This document shows, piece after piece, positions 7,142 through 16,315 of a stretch of DNA of 26,837 nucleotides. Each line of letters begins with the position of its first letter. Position 1 is the first letter of the stretch. Made by a program: the position numbers and the translations under genes. The stretch covers positions 1-26,837 of the forward strand of contig CALCDT010000299.1 in the NCBI GenBank assembly GCA_937900425.1, in the 5' to 3' direction. The stretch is from an uncultured Alphaproteobacteria bacterium. GTDB lineage: Bacteria; Pseudomonadota; Alphaproteobacteria; Rhizobiales; Pleomorphomonadaceae. The notes under the pieces are model-generated. The model was not told the DNA's origin, made no database searches, and saw only the letters and a list, made by a program, of their open reading frames with translations.

Positions 7142-8265
7142 CCCGCCCCGCCATCGGCGCAACGAAGGAGGCAAGCTTCCCGGTGTCACTCGATACGATG
7201 ATGCTGAACGCCCTGCCGCATCCGGTGATCATGGTCGACGAGCGCGGCATGACCGTCGCCGCCAACGACGCCGCCCAGGCCTTCTTCCAGGCCAGCGCGA
7301 CCATGCTGTCGCGCCACCCGCTCAAGCACTTCCTGCCCTTCGGCAGCCCGGTGATGCCGCTGATCGACCAGGTTCGCGAGCGCGAGGCCTCGGTCAACGA
7401 ATACCGGATCGACATCGGCACCCCGCGCAATGGCGGCGAGCGCATCGTCGACGTCTACGCCGCCCCGGTCACCGACCGCGCCGGCGCGGTCGTGCTGATG
7501 TTCCAGGAACGGACGATGGCGGACAAGATGGACCGCCAGCTGACCCACCGCGGCGCCGCCCGCTCCGTCACCGGCCTTGCGGCGATGCTCGCCCACGAGA
7601 TCAAGAATCCGCTGTCCGGCATCCGCGGTGCCGCCCAGTTGCTGGAACAGTCGGCGGACGACGCAGACCGGGCGCTGACCCGGCTCATCACCGACGAAGC
7701 CGACCGGATCGTCAAGCTGGTCGACCGGATGGAGGTGTTCTCCGACGAGCGGCCGATCGAGCGCGCGCCGATCAACATCCACGCCGTGCTCGAGCACGTG
7801 AAGCGGCTCGCCCAGTCCGGCTTCGCCCGCAACGTCCGCATCGTCGAGGAATACGACCCCTCGCTGCCGCCGGTTTACGCCAACCGCGATCAGCTCGTGC
7901 AGGTGTTCCTGAACCTGATCAAGAACGCGGCCGAGGCGCTGGAGAACACCCCCGACGCCGAAATCGTGCTGACGACCGCCTTCCGGCCCGGCGTGCGGCT
8001 GTCCGTGCCCGGCTCGCGCACCCGCGTCAGTCTGCCGCTCGAATTCTGTGTGCGCGACAACGGGCCGGGCGTTCCGGAGGATCTCTATCCCTATCTGTTC
8101 GATCCCTTCATCACGACCAAGACCAACGGCTCGGGCCTCGGCCTCGCCCTCGTCGCCAAGATCATCGGCGACCACGGCGGCGTCATCGAGTGCGATTCCC
8201 AGCCGCGCCGGACGACCTTCCGCATCCTGATGCCGGCCTGGTCGGAAAAGATCGAGGACGAGTGA
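7138..8265 (+). CDS. ntrB: Nitrogen regulation sensor histidine kinase NtrB
   Basis: NtrB (GlnL) is the cytoplasmic kinase/phosphatase that, under PII control, sets NtrC phosphorylation in response to nitrogen status. The 375-residue product has an N-terminal PAS domain (MMLNALPHPVIMVDERG onward, about residues 20-130), the H box MLAHEIKNPLSGIRGAAQLL with phospho-acceptor His153, the N box VFLNLIKNAAEAL, and the G boxes FCVRDNGPGVPEDLYPY and GSGLGLALVAKIIGDHGG. There is no membrane segment, as expected. The ATG at 7138 overlaps the dusB stop by four bases and has GGAGAG at 7128-7133. A second possible start, GTG 7183, follows a very strong AAGGAGG at 7165-7171 and would remove 15 residues without touching the PAS domain. 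ntrC follows about 120 bases downstream. Confidence 0.96.
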   Translation: MTRPAIGATKEASFPVSLDTMMLNALPHPVIMVDERGMTVAANDAAQAFFQASATMLSRHPLKHFLPFGSPVMPLIDQVREREASVNEYRIDIGTPRNGGERIVDVYAAPVTDRAGAVVLMFQERTMADKMDRQLTHRGAARSVTGLAAMLAHEIKNPLSGIRGAAQLLEQSADDADRALTRLITDEADRIVKLVDRMEVFSDERPIERAPINIHAVLEHVKRLAQSGFARNVRIVEEYDPSLPPVYANRDQLVQVFLNLIKNAAEALENTPDAEIVLTTAFRPGVRLSVPGSRTRVSLPLEFCVRDNGPGVPEDLYPYLFDPFITTKTNGSGLGLALVAKIIGDHGGVIECDSQPRRTTFRILMPAWSEKIEDE

Positions 8266-8383
8266 GTTCCGCGGCGAGGCCCGGCCGGGCGCATCCGGCC
8301 GGAGACGGCGCGACATGGGCAAATGACCGGGACGCCGCCGCACGCGGGGCAGGGACCGGAAAGAACGAGTGAAGGTGAGCAGC

Positions 8384-9826
<1,443 letters not shown>

Positions 9827-9859
9827 GCGGACCACGCGCCGCCGCGACAACCGCGTCGC

Positions 9860-9875
9860 AGCGGACTTGTCCGCT
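9860..9875 (+). other. Short inverted repeat downstream of ntrC
   Basis: AGCGGAC (9860-9866) and GTCCGCT (9869-9875) are separated by two bases, giving a near-perfect 16-base palindrome. There is no T-run, so it is at best a weak terminator. It could equally be an operator for the gene starting at 9938. Confidence 0.35.
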
Positions 9876-9937
9876 GGTTCGTGCACAGTCGGTATGCTAG
9901 AGCTTCGCATCATCTTGTGAGTTAGCCGGTCAGCAAT

Positions 9938-11563
9938 ATGGATAAGGTTAACACCCGAAGAATTGGTCGCGATACCAAGCTGTGGGGTGGCGCCGTCTGG
10001 AATTACGAGCGCTTCTCCGACGTTCTTTCAAAAGAAAAGATTGAGGACGGCCTCCATTCTCTGGAAGAGATGGGGGAAGTGGTCGATTTTTATTTCAAAG
10101 GCGAAGGCGCGAAGTCTCTTGCTGTCTTCTTTCATGGAGCGGTGAGGGGTCCGGCCATCCCGAATCTGACACTGCCCGTGTTCTCCGGACTCAAGATTCC
10201 GCTGGGTTTCTCCGCTGATCGGCTGCTTCTGAGCGATGCGACGATGGCGGTCAGCAACCGACTCCGGCTCGGCTGGTTCTCCGGAACCACCGAATTCGAT
10301 CTGTCCTCACGGATCGACTCCATCATCGGGAAACTGGTCGAGGCGCATGGCTACGAGCGGGTGGTCATGCTCGGCGGATCGCAGGGCGGCTTTGCGGCAT
10401 TGCGCGCCTCGCGGCGCCTGCCGGGCTCGGTGGCGTTGATCTGGAACCCGCAGACACGCATCCGTGAATTCTTCTTTCCCAATCGTGTGTCGGACTTCGC
10501 CCAGCTCTGCTTCGGCGTGAAAACCTTCGACGAAATTCCCGAGGATATCCGTAGCGGCCGTGAACTCGATCTCGTCGCATCCTACGGGGATGCCGAGATG
10601 CGGAACTACGTCTTCTACATGCAGAATCTTGGCGATCCGGAACATCTTGCCGATCATGCCACCCCGTTCACGACGGCTCTTGCACGGCAGCCGCTCGAGT
10701 TGAAATTCGGCCTCAACCGGATCCACCGGAACGCCGTCATGGCGGTCGGGCATTGGGTCGGCGGACATTCGCTGCCCGATCGCGACACAGTCACGGCGGT
10801 CGCCGGAAAACTGCTGGATCCGGCGCAGGCCATCGATCGGATCTTCGACGACCCGGAGTTCGAGAAGGCGATTCCTGCGAGTTTCAGCAGCCTGGGTCCC
10901 GTTGCACCGCGAAGGGAGCCCCGGCCTTCCCCGCCACCGCCTCCCGCCGCGGTCAAAGCCGAGGGTCGACAGCCGTTCGCTGCGGACGAGGTGACGTTCG
11001 TGGAGAATGTCGTCGAGCAGTCGCCGAAGCGATGGTTCGTGCAATACGGGATCAGCGGCATCGCCCGGCGAGCGATAAACTGGGGGGTCGACCACGTCAC
11101 GGTGATCGACAGCGACAAGAACCGGCTCCGTCAGTTCAACACCCTGAAATCGCAGTTCGACGACCAGACCGTTCGCCTGTTGCACGCCGACGTCGGCTCC
11201 GTGAACGAGTTCGGCCATCCGGTCGACGCGGCCGGCAGCCGCAGATGGCCGGCTTACGTGATGAAGCCGTGGTACTCTCCGCCGAACGACCTCGCCCTTC
11301 CCGATGTCGTGGTCGTCGACGGCTCCTTCCGTACCGCCTGCTGCCTCAACGTCGCACTCCGGACCGCGCTCAATCCGGCTGTGCCAAAGCCCCGGATCCT
11401 CCTGCGCCAGTTCGCCGGGGAAGACGGCAAGCCGGAAATTCTCGCTTCATATTTCCAGACGATCGAAAGCGTCGGCTCGCTGACGTTGTTGCAGCCGCTC
11501 ACCGGCGTCGACAGCAACGACCTGCTGAGGGATCTCTCGATCCAGATCATGAACCCGGTGTGA
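9938..11563 (+). CDS. Two-domain protein: alpha/beta hydrolase fused to a methyltransferase-like domain
   Basis: The 541-residue protein has no signal peptide. Residues 1 to about 315 look like an alpha/beta hydrolase: FFHGAVRGP (64-72) fits an oxyanion-hole loop, VVMLGGSQGGFAALRASRR gives nucleophile Ser148 in a GGSQGG elbow, and VGHWVGGHSLPD may supply the histidine. A proline-rich linker (PSPPPPPAAV) follows. Residues from about 347 resemble the Rossmann-fold methyltransferase-like domains seen near polysaccharide genes: WFVQYGISGIARRA, VDHVTVIDSDKNRLRQF, LHADVGSVNEFGHPV, then PDVVVVDGSFRTACCLNVAL. The glycine loop is degenerate, so catalysis is uncertain. Base use near the 5' end is visibly less GC-rich than in ntrC. 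With the sulfotransferase-like gene 170 bases downstream, a role in decorating surface glycans is the best guess. Start ATG 9938 lacks a clear Shine-Dalgarno. Confidence 0.75.
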   Translation: MDKVNTRRIGRDTKLWGGAVWNYERFSDVLSKEKIEDGLHSLEEMGEVVDFYFKGEGAKSLAVFFHGAVRGPAIPNLTLPVFSGLKIPLGFSADRLLLSDATMAVSNRLRLGWFSGTTEFDLSSRIDSIIGKLVEAHGYERVVMLGGSQGGFAALRASRRLPGSVALIWNPQTRIREFFFPNRVSDFAQLCFGVKTFDEIPEDIRSGRELDLVASYGDAEMRNYVFYMQNLGDPEHLADHATPFTTALARQPLELKFGLNRIHRNAVMAVGHWVGGHSLPDRDTVTAVAGKLLDPAQAIDRIFDDPEFEKAIPASFSSLGPVAPRREPRPSPPPPPAAVKAEGRQPFAADEVTFVENVVEQSPKRWFVQYGISGIARRAINWGVDHVTVIDSDKNRLRQFNTLKSQFDDQTVRLLHADVGSVNEFGHPVDAAGSRRWPAYVMKPWYSPPNDLALPDVVVVDGSFRTACCLNVALRTALNPAVPKPRILLRQFAGEDGKPEILASYFQTIESVGSLTLLQPLTGVDSNDLLRDLSIQIMNPV

Positions 11564-11606
11564 CGATCCGGCGGGAGTGACATCACCCCTCGAGACCGAG
11601 CCTGCT

Positions 11607-11626
11607 CGGGATCGAGACCGATCCCG
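11607..11626 (+). other. Inverted repeat between the two glycan-type genes
   Basis: CGGGATCG and CGATCCCG form an 8-bp stem around AGAC, downstream of the hydrolase-fusion gene. No T-run follows. TCGAGACCGA occurs twice here (11590-11599 and 11612-11621), the second copy forming part of the hairpin. It may slow transcription between the genes; no function is shown. Confidence 0.35.
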
Positions 11627-11733
11627 CAACCATTGCCCGGACGGCGCAGTACGGCGCACGATGGCAGATCGTCCTTCCCGGATCGCTTCATTCGGAAGCC
11701 GCTCGTGCCGGTGCGACTCAGGAGAACCCAGCT

Positions 11734-12789
11734 TTGGCAATCATTCTTCATTTCGGCTTTCCGAAGACGGCGACGACCAGTCTGCAGGCGTTCTTTCATG
11801 CCGAGCGAGACCTGCTCGCCCAGCAGGGCGTTCTTTATCCGATCGTCGACGACGATTCCAAGCAGCGCTACCTGAAGAGCATGATTTCTCCCCCGGGAGC
11901 CCCGGTGGAGCCCCGCATTGAGAAGATCCGCGACAAGCTGAACGCGCTACGATCCCTCGTGGAGAGGCGGAAGCCTTCTCATGTTCTTCTCTCCTGTGAA
12001 GAACTCGGCAATGCCCATGATTTCGAGATCACCGCGGAGACACTGGTTCCGCTTGCGAATTATCTGAAGTCGATAGACGACGACGTCCACCTGCTGGCCT
12101 ATGTACGCAACCCGGAGGAATACTATCTCGCCCGGATGCAGGAGAAACTGAAGACGTCCGGCGGCGTCATTGCGCCCGCGTCCTATCGGCCTCTCTTCGC
12201 CCCGACGATCGCCGCCTACGAAGCGGCCTTCGGAAAGAAGGCGATCGTCCGCCATTTCCAGAAGGGAAACCTCGTCGGCGGCAGTATCCTCGAAGACTTC
12301 CGGACGGCGATCGCTCCCCTCGTTCAGCTCGACTTCTCGGGAATCTCGGAAAAGAGGGTGAACGAGTCGCTGTCTCCCGAAGTGATGTTCGTGCTCGACA
12401 TGCTGCGCACCAACTTCGCCGACACGGACAAGCCGCTCGCCTATTCCTATGCCGAATCCTCCTTCCTGTGGCGCGACCTCCAGAAGATCGCCGTTCAGAT
12501 GTCGCTGACCGGCAAGCCGGTTTTGAGACCCGCGGTGGCGCGGCTGATCCGGGAAGGGGCGGCCGGGGAGGCGGCGGAGATCGCCGAGAAATACGGGATC
12601 GTGTTCACCGATCACGCTGCCGCCGACGACGGGGCGGAGGAGCATTCGTCGCAGGCACCTCTGGTCTCCGTGGAATCGATCATTCACGTGGACCGCCCTG
12701 CCGCACTCTCCCTGCTGAACCGCTTCGCCTTGTCGGGACTCCGCGCGCTGCAGGCGAAGAAGTCGGCTGCGAAAGGCGCGAAGGGATGA
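11734..12789 (+). CDS. Sulfotransferase-like protein
   Basis: The 351-residue product begins AIILHFGFPKTATTSLQAFF. The FPKTATTSLQ loop is the 5'-phosphosulfate-binding motif of PAPS-dependent sulfotransferases, and the later LLAYVRNPEEYYLARMQEKL fits the 3'-phosphate-binding region, with arginine and a downstream helix. No signal peptide or membrane segment is visible, so the enzyme should act in the cytoplasm on a carbohydrate or lipid-linked acceptor. The acceptor cannot be read from the sequence. The start is TTG at 11734, with GGAG at 11721-11724 nine bases upstream; no ATG or GTG is available that keeps the P-loop. It probably forms a unit with the preceding hydrolase-methyltransferase-like gene. 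Family call is good and substrate unknown. Confidence 0.8.
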   Translation: MAIILHFGFPKTATTSLQAFFHAERDLLAQQGVLYPIVDDDSKQRYLKSMISPPGAPVEPRIEKIRDKLNALRSLVERRKPSHVLLSCEELGNAHDFEITAETLVPLANYLKSIDDDVHLLAYVRNPEEYYLARMQEKLKTSGGVIAPASYRPLFAPTIAAYEAAFGKKAIVRHFQKGNLVGGSILEDFRTAIAPLVQLDFSGISEKRVNESLSPEVMFVLDMLRTNFADTDKPLAYSYAESSFLWRDLQKIAVQMSLTGKPVLRPAVARLIREGAAGEAAEIAEKYGIVFTDHAAADDGAEEHSSQAPLVSVESIIHVDRPAALSLLNRFALSGLRALQAKKSAAKGAKG

Positions 12790-12849
12790 TGCCGCCCGTT
12801 GGTGGTGCCGCCGGTTTCGGCTCGTCCTGACCGGTACCGAGCACGAGCG

Positions 12850-12867
12850 ATCCCGACCGGTCGGGAT
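12850..12867 (+). other. Perfect 18-bp palindrome after the sulfotransferase-like gene
   Basis: ATCCCGACCGGTCGGGAT is fully self-complementary. In RNA it would form a 7-bp stem with a CCGG loop, followed by TTCCC. It lies in the 283-base gap between two convergent genes, so it may be a weak bidirectional terminator. Further structure follows: GGAATCTCC is repeated at 12922-12930 and 12939-12947, and CGAGACGG (12906-12913) pairs with CCGTCTCG (12947-12954). Confidence 0.45.
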
Positions 12868-13072
12868 TTCCCGAGCCCGGGCGTGCCCCAACGTCAACGA
12901 CCGCTCGAGACGGCAACCTGGGGAATCTCCGAAATCCCGGAATCTCCCGTCTCGGTCTTCGAGCCGGGTGTCGGCGAGGTATCGCGACGGCCGAAGGCGA
13001 GCCCGTGCCGCCACCGGCTGGGCAGTTCCGGAGCCCGGACAACTCCGGCCGGGCGGCTGGTGCTCCGACGCC

Positions 13073-14041
13073 TCATCCCCGCCGTTTGCGCGCCGCCAGC
13101 AGACCGAGATAGCTCTGCGCCACCGTCGAGGCCGCGATCGCGGTGATGTCGGCGTGGTCGTAGGCCGGGGCGACCTCGACGACGTCGCCGCCGACGAAGT
13201 CGATCTCCGAAAGGCCGGTGAGCAGGGCGATCATCTCGCGCGTCGTGAGCCCGCCGGAGACCGGGGTGCCGGTGCCGGGGGCGAAGGCCGGGTCGAGGCA
13301 GTCGATGTCGAAGGTCATGTAAGCCCTCGCGTCGCCGACCCGGGCCTCGATGCGGTCGAGCACGCCGGCGATGCCGAGCCGGTCGACATCGTGGCCGTAG
13401 AGGATCTCGAGGCCGCAGTCTTCCGGTGCGTGGGTTCGGATGCCGATCTGGATCGACCGATCGGGGTCGATCACGCCCTCACGCACGCCCCAGGCGACGA
13501 AGGCGCCGTGGTCGACGCGGTCGGAATCGTCGCCGTGCCAGGTGTCCTGGTGGGCGTCGAACTGGACGAGCGCCAGCGGACCGAAGCGGTCGGCGTGGGC
13601 GCGCAGCAGCGGCCAGGTGACGAAATGGTCGCCGCCGAGGGTGAAGAGGTGGCAGCCGGCATCGAGGATGAGGCCGGCCTGGCGCTCGATCTCGGCGCGG
13701 GCGTCCTGCGGCCGGCCGTAGTCGAGCGAGCAGTCGCCGTAGTCGACGACGGCGAGTTCCTCGAAGATGTCGAAGCCGAAGGGATAGTTCGGATCGCCGT
13801 CGAAGATCGCCGAAGCGCGGCGGATCGCCTGCGGCCCGAAGCGCGCGCCGGAGCGGTTGGAGACCGCGCTGTCGAAGGGCACGCCCCAGACCACCGCATC
13901 GACCTCGTCGAGTTCGCGCGACAGCATCCGCCGCATGAAGGAGAGGGTGCCGCCGTAGGTCGGCTCGGTGGCGCCGCCGTAGACGTTGGGCCTCAGGAAG
14001 GCGTGATCGGTGGGGCGCGGCAGCGCGTCGTCGCTTCTCAT
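13073..14041 (-). CDS. speB: Agmatinase/ureohydrolase family protein
   Basis: Ureohydrolases split guanidino compounds to urea plus an amine; agmatinase makes putrescine. The 322-residue protein has the binuclear manganese ligands of the family: His139 in GGDHFVTW, Asp162/His164/Asp166 in FDAHQDTW, and Asp245/Asp247 in FDIDCLDP. VWGVPFDSAVSNRSGARFGP and GTGTPVSGGLTTREM are typical too. The reading frame runs on to 14116, but ATG 14041 is preceded by an excellent AGGGAGGA, so the start is there. It is a single gene ending convergently with the sulfotransferase-like gene. Guanidinobutyrase or guanidinase activity cannot be excluded from sequence alone, so the symbol is the family default. Confidence 0.88.
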   Translation of the reverse strand: MRSDDALPRPTDHAFLRPNVYGGATEPTYGGTLSFMRRMLSRELDEVDAVVWGVPFDSAVSNRSGARFGPQAIRRASAIFDGDPNYPFGFDIFEELAVVDYGDCSLDYGRPQDARAEIERQAGLILDAGCHLFTLGGDHFVTWPLLRAHADRFGPLALVQFDAHQDTWHGDDSDRVDHGAFVAWGVREGVIDPDRSIQIGIRTHAPEDCGLEILYGHDVDRLGIAGVLDRIEARVGDARAYMTFDIDCLDPAFAPGTGTPVSGGLTTREMIALLTGLSEIDFVGGDVVEVAPAYDHADITAIAASTVAQSYLGLLAARKRRG

Positions 14042-14128
14042 CGAGGTCCTCCCTGTTGCCGGCACCGGTGACGATTCCGCTGCGGCCAACGTCCTGCGAG
14101 AGGATCGGGAATCCAAATCGAGAGCAAC

Positions 14129-14156
14129 AAAAAAGGCGGGCTCGCGCCCGCCTTTT
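14129..14156 (-). terminator. Rho-independent terminator of rplM-rpsI
   Basis: The stem GGCGGGC (14135-14141) with GCCCGCC (14146-14152) has a four-base loop. On the minus strand it is followed by six T (plus-strand A-run 14129-14134). It lies about 45 bases past the rpsI stop. Flanking A4/T4 can extend the stem, and the four T on the other side could make it bidirectional. Confidence 0.9.
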
Positions 14157-14198
14157 CGTCTGGTGCACCGCCTGCCGGAGGGCAGGGACGCGCGAGGA

Positions 14199-14675
14199 TC
14201 AGCGCTTGGAGAACTGGAAGCTGCGGCGGGCCTTGCGGCGGCCGTACTTCTTGCGCTCGACCACGCGGCTGTCGCGGGTCAGGAAGCCGTCCTTCTTGAG
14301 CACGGAGCGCAGCTCCGGCTCGTAATAGGTCAGCGCCTTGGAGATGCCGTGGCGGATGGCGCCGGCCTGGCCGGACAGGCCGCCGCCGGCGACGGTGGCG
14401 ACGATGTCGAACTGGCCGTCACGAGCGGCGGCGACGATCGGCTGCTGCACGATCATCTGCAGGACCGGGCGGCCGAAATAGGCCGTGAAGTCCTTGTCGT
14501 TGACGATGATGCGGCCGGAGCCCGGCTTGACCCAGACGCGGGCGACCGCGTCCTTGCGCTTGCCGGTGGCGTAGGCGCGACCCTGGGCGTCGAGCTTCTG
14601 GACATGAACCGGAGCCTCGGGCTGAGCCGTGGCGACCTGCCCACCCAGATCGGAAAGGGACTGGAGTTCGGCCAT
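14199..14675 (-). CDS. rpsI: 30S ribosomal protein S9
   Basis: S9 is a small-subunit protein whose basic C-terminal tail reaches the P-site tRNA. The 158-residue product has GRAYATGKRKDAVARVWVKP, GRIIVNDKDFTAYFGRPVLQ, GGGLSGQAGAIRHGISKAL, and the invariant end of the family with RKKYGRRKARRSFQFSKR. The N-terminal extension of about 30 residues (MAELQSLSDLGGQV...) is usual in alphaproteobacteria. The start ATG at 14675 lies two bases after the rplM stop, so it depends on the same mRNA and probably on translational coupling. A strong terminator follows. Confidence 0.98.
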   Translation of the reverse strand: MAELQSLSDLGGQVATAQPEAPVHVQKLDAQGRAYATGKRKDAVARVWVKPGSGRIIVNDKDFTAYFGRPVLQMIVQQPIVAAARDGQFDIVATVAGGGLSGQAGAIRHGISKALTYYEPELRSVLKKDGFLTRDSRVVERKKYGRRKARRSFQFSKR

Positions 14676-14677
14676 GA

Positions 14678-15139
14678 TCAGACTCGCGCGTTCTTGGAGT
14701 TGAGGGACTTGACGTCGAGCGCCTCGGGCTGCTGGGCGGCATGCGGATGCTCGGCGCCGGCGTAGACCCTGAGATTGCCGAGCTGACGGCGGGCGAGGGG
14801 GCCTTCCGGCATCATGCGCTGCACGGCCTTCTCCAGCACGCGCTCGGGGAAACGACCCTCGAGGATGAAGCGCGCGGTGCGCTCCTTGATGCCGCCGATG
14901 TAGCCGGTGTGGTGGTAGTACTTCTTGTCGGTGTACTTGCGGCCGGTGAACACCACCTTGTCCGCGTTGATGACGATGATGTTGTCACCGTCGTCGACGT
15001 GCGGGGTGAAGGAAGGCTTGTGCTTGCCGCGCAGGCGCATGGCGATCAGCGAGGCGAGACGACCCACGACGAGCCCTTCGGCGTCGATCAGGATCCACTT
15101 CTTCTCAACCTCAGCCGGCTTGGCCGAATAGGTCTTCAT
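14678..15139 (-). CDS. rplM: 50S ribosomal protein L13
   Basis: L13 is an early-assembling large-subunit protein. The 153-residue product begins MKTYSAKPAEVEKKWILIDA and carries VVGRLASLIAMRLRGKHKP, GDNIIVINADKVVFTGRK, YYHHTGYIGGIKERTA and MMPEGPLARRQLGNLRVY, as expected. The frame could start at TTG 15148, but ATG 15139 matches the family N terminus. A promoter with good -35 and -10 boxes lies about 115 bases upstream. rpsI follows after two bases, the standard rplM-rpsI operon. Confidence 0.98.
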   Translation of the reverse strand: MKTYSAKPAEVEKKWILIDAEGLVVGRLASLIAMRLRGKHKPSFTPHVDDGDNIIVINADKVVFTGRKYTDKKYYHHTGYIGGIKERTARFILEGRFPERVLEKAVQRMMPEGPLARRQLGNLRVYAGAEHPHAAQQPEALDVKSLNSKNARV

Positions 15140-15254
15140 TGGGATCAACCATTGTTATCGGTGCCACGGCGAAACCGGGAGGCTTTCCCCGACGAGCCGG
15201 ACACGCTCTGGCTCAACAAAACGGCGGCCGTCGCGGGCCGCCGAGATGAGCGTT

Positions 15255-15283
15255 CGTATAGTCGAGGGCACGTCCGCGGTCAA
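15255..15283 (-). promoter_or_regulatory. Sigma-70-type promoter of rplM-rpsI
   Basis: On the minus strand, TTGACC (plus 15278-15283) and TATACG (plus 15255-15260) are separated by exactly 17 bases. They match the housekeeping consensus at five of six and four of six positions. Transcription would start near 15248, giving an rplM leader of roughly 110 bases. Confidence 0.72.
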
Positions 15284-15333
15284 GTCGGCAACGCCCTGAA
15301 AAACGTCGTCCTGTCAGAAGGTTGGCAAATGTG

Positions 15334-15347
15334 GTATTCTAATACCT
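15334..15347. other. Inverted repeat between mazG and the rplM promoter
   Basis: GGTATT and AATACC are separated by CT. The repeat is AT-richer than its surroundings and lies between the mazG stop and the -35 box of rplM. It could be an operator or part of a weak mazG terminator; there is no T-run. Confidence 0.3.
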
Positions 15348-15364
15348 GCACCCTCGTCGACTCG

Positions 15365-16315
15365 CTATCCGCCCTCGCGCCCGCCGGTCGATCGATCTCC
15401 GGGCGGCGGCGGCGGCGGAACCGCCTTCGCCTCTCTCCAGAGCGCCTCCATCTCCTCGAGGCCGGCGTCCTCGAGCCTGCGGCCGGAGGCGGCGAGGGTG
15501 GTCTCTATGTGACGGAAACGACGGACGAATTTCTCGTTGGTGAGGCCGACCGCCATCTCCGGATCGATGCCGAGATGGCGGCCGAGATTGGCGAAGGCGA
15601 AGAGCACGTCGCCGAATTCCGCCATCAACGCCTCGGGCGCCGGCCGGTGCGGCGACAGCCGGTCCGCGACCGCGTCGATCTCGGCTTCGAGTTCGACGAG
15701 TTCCTCCCGGATCTTGGCGAGCACCAGCCTCGGGTCGTTCCAGTCGAAGCCGACCGTCGCCGCCCGGGCCTGGAGCTTGACCGCGCGGGCGAGCGGCGGC
15801 TGGGCGGCGGACACCGAGCCGAGCAGGCCCTTGTCGGCGTCGTCGGGATGGCCGCGGGCGGCGCGGCGCCGGCGTCGGTCGGCTTTCTCCTCGGCCTTGA
15901 TCCGCGCCCACGAGCCCTTGACCGCGCCGGCGTCGCGCGCCTCGGCGTCGCCGAAGACGTGGGGATGCCGGCGCACCATCTTGTCGCAGATCGCGCGCAC
16001 CACGTCGGGAAAGGCGAAATCGCCGGCTTCCTCGGCCATGCGGGCGTGAAAGACGACCTGGAGCAACAGGTCGCCGAGCTCGTCGCGCAGATCCTCGACA
16101 TCGCCGCGGGCGATGGCGTCGGCGACCTCGTAGGCCTCCTCGACCGTGTAGGGCGCGATCGAGGCGAAGGTCTGCTCGACGTCCCAGGGGCAACCAGACA
16201 CCGGGTCGCGCAGCCGCGCCATGATGGCGAGGAGCGTGTCGATGGAAACGGGCTCGACCGGCTCGGCGGCAGTGACGGTGAAGGTAGGAGGAGCGTCTTC
16301 CGGAGCGTCGGACAT
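15365..16315 (-). CDS. mazG: Nucleoside triphosphate pyrophosphohydrolase MazG
   Basis: MazG hydrolyses (d)NTPs to NMP and pyrophosphate; in bacteria it cleans nucleotide pools and can influence the stringent response. The 316-residue protein has two all-alpha MazG repeats. The first holds LRDPVSGCPWDVEQTFASIA, EEAYEVADAI and the metal-binding DELGDLLLQVVFHARMAEE, followed by KMVRRHPHVFGDA. The second holds GFDWNDPRLVLAKIREELVE and EFGDVLFAFANLGRHLG. A proline-rich tail (KAVPPPPPPGDR) closes it. The linker is longer and more charged than in E. coli MazG (263 residues), hence the larger size. It is upstream of rplM on the same strand but separated by 225 bases and a strong promoter, so it is probably a separate unit. 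Confidence 0.95.
   Translation of the reverse strand: MSDAPEDAPPTFTVTAAEPVEPVSIDTLLAIMARLRDPVSGCPWDVEQTFASIAPYTVEEAYEVADAIARGDVEDLRDELGDLLLQVVFHARMAEEAGDFAFPDVVRAICDKMVRRHPHVFGDAEARDAGAVKGSWARIKAEEKADRRRRRAARGHPDDADKGLLGSVSAAQPPLARAVKLQARAATVGFDWNDPRLVLAKIREELVELEAEIDAVADRLSPHRPAPEALMAEFGDVLFAFANLGRHLGIDPEMAVGLTNEKFVRRFRHIETTLAASGRRLEDAGLEEMEALWREAKAVPPPPPPGDRSTGGREGG

Noticed and set aside
9867..9898. TTGTCC ... TATGCT as a promoter for the hydrolase-fusion gene
   Set aside because: The spacing of 20 bases is too long for a normal sigma-70 promoter and the -35 match is poor.
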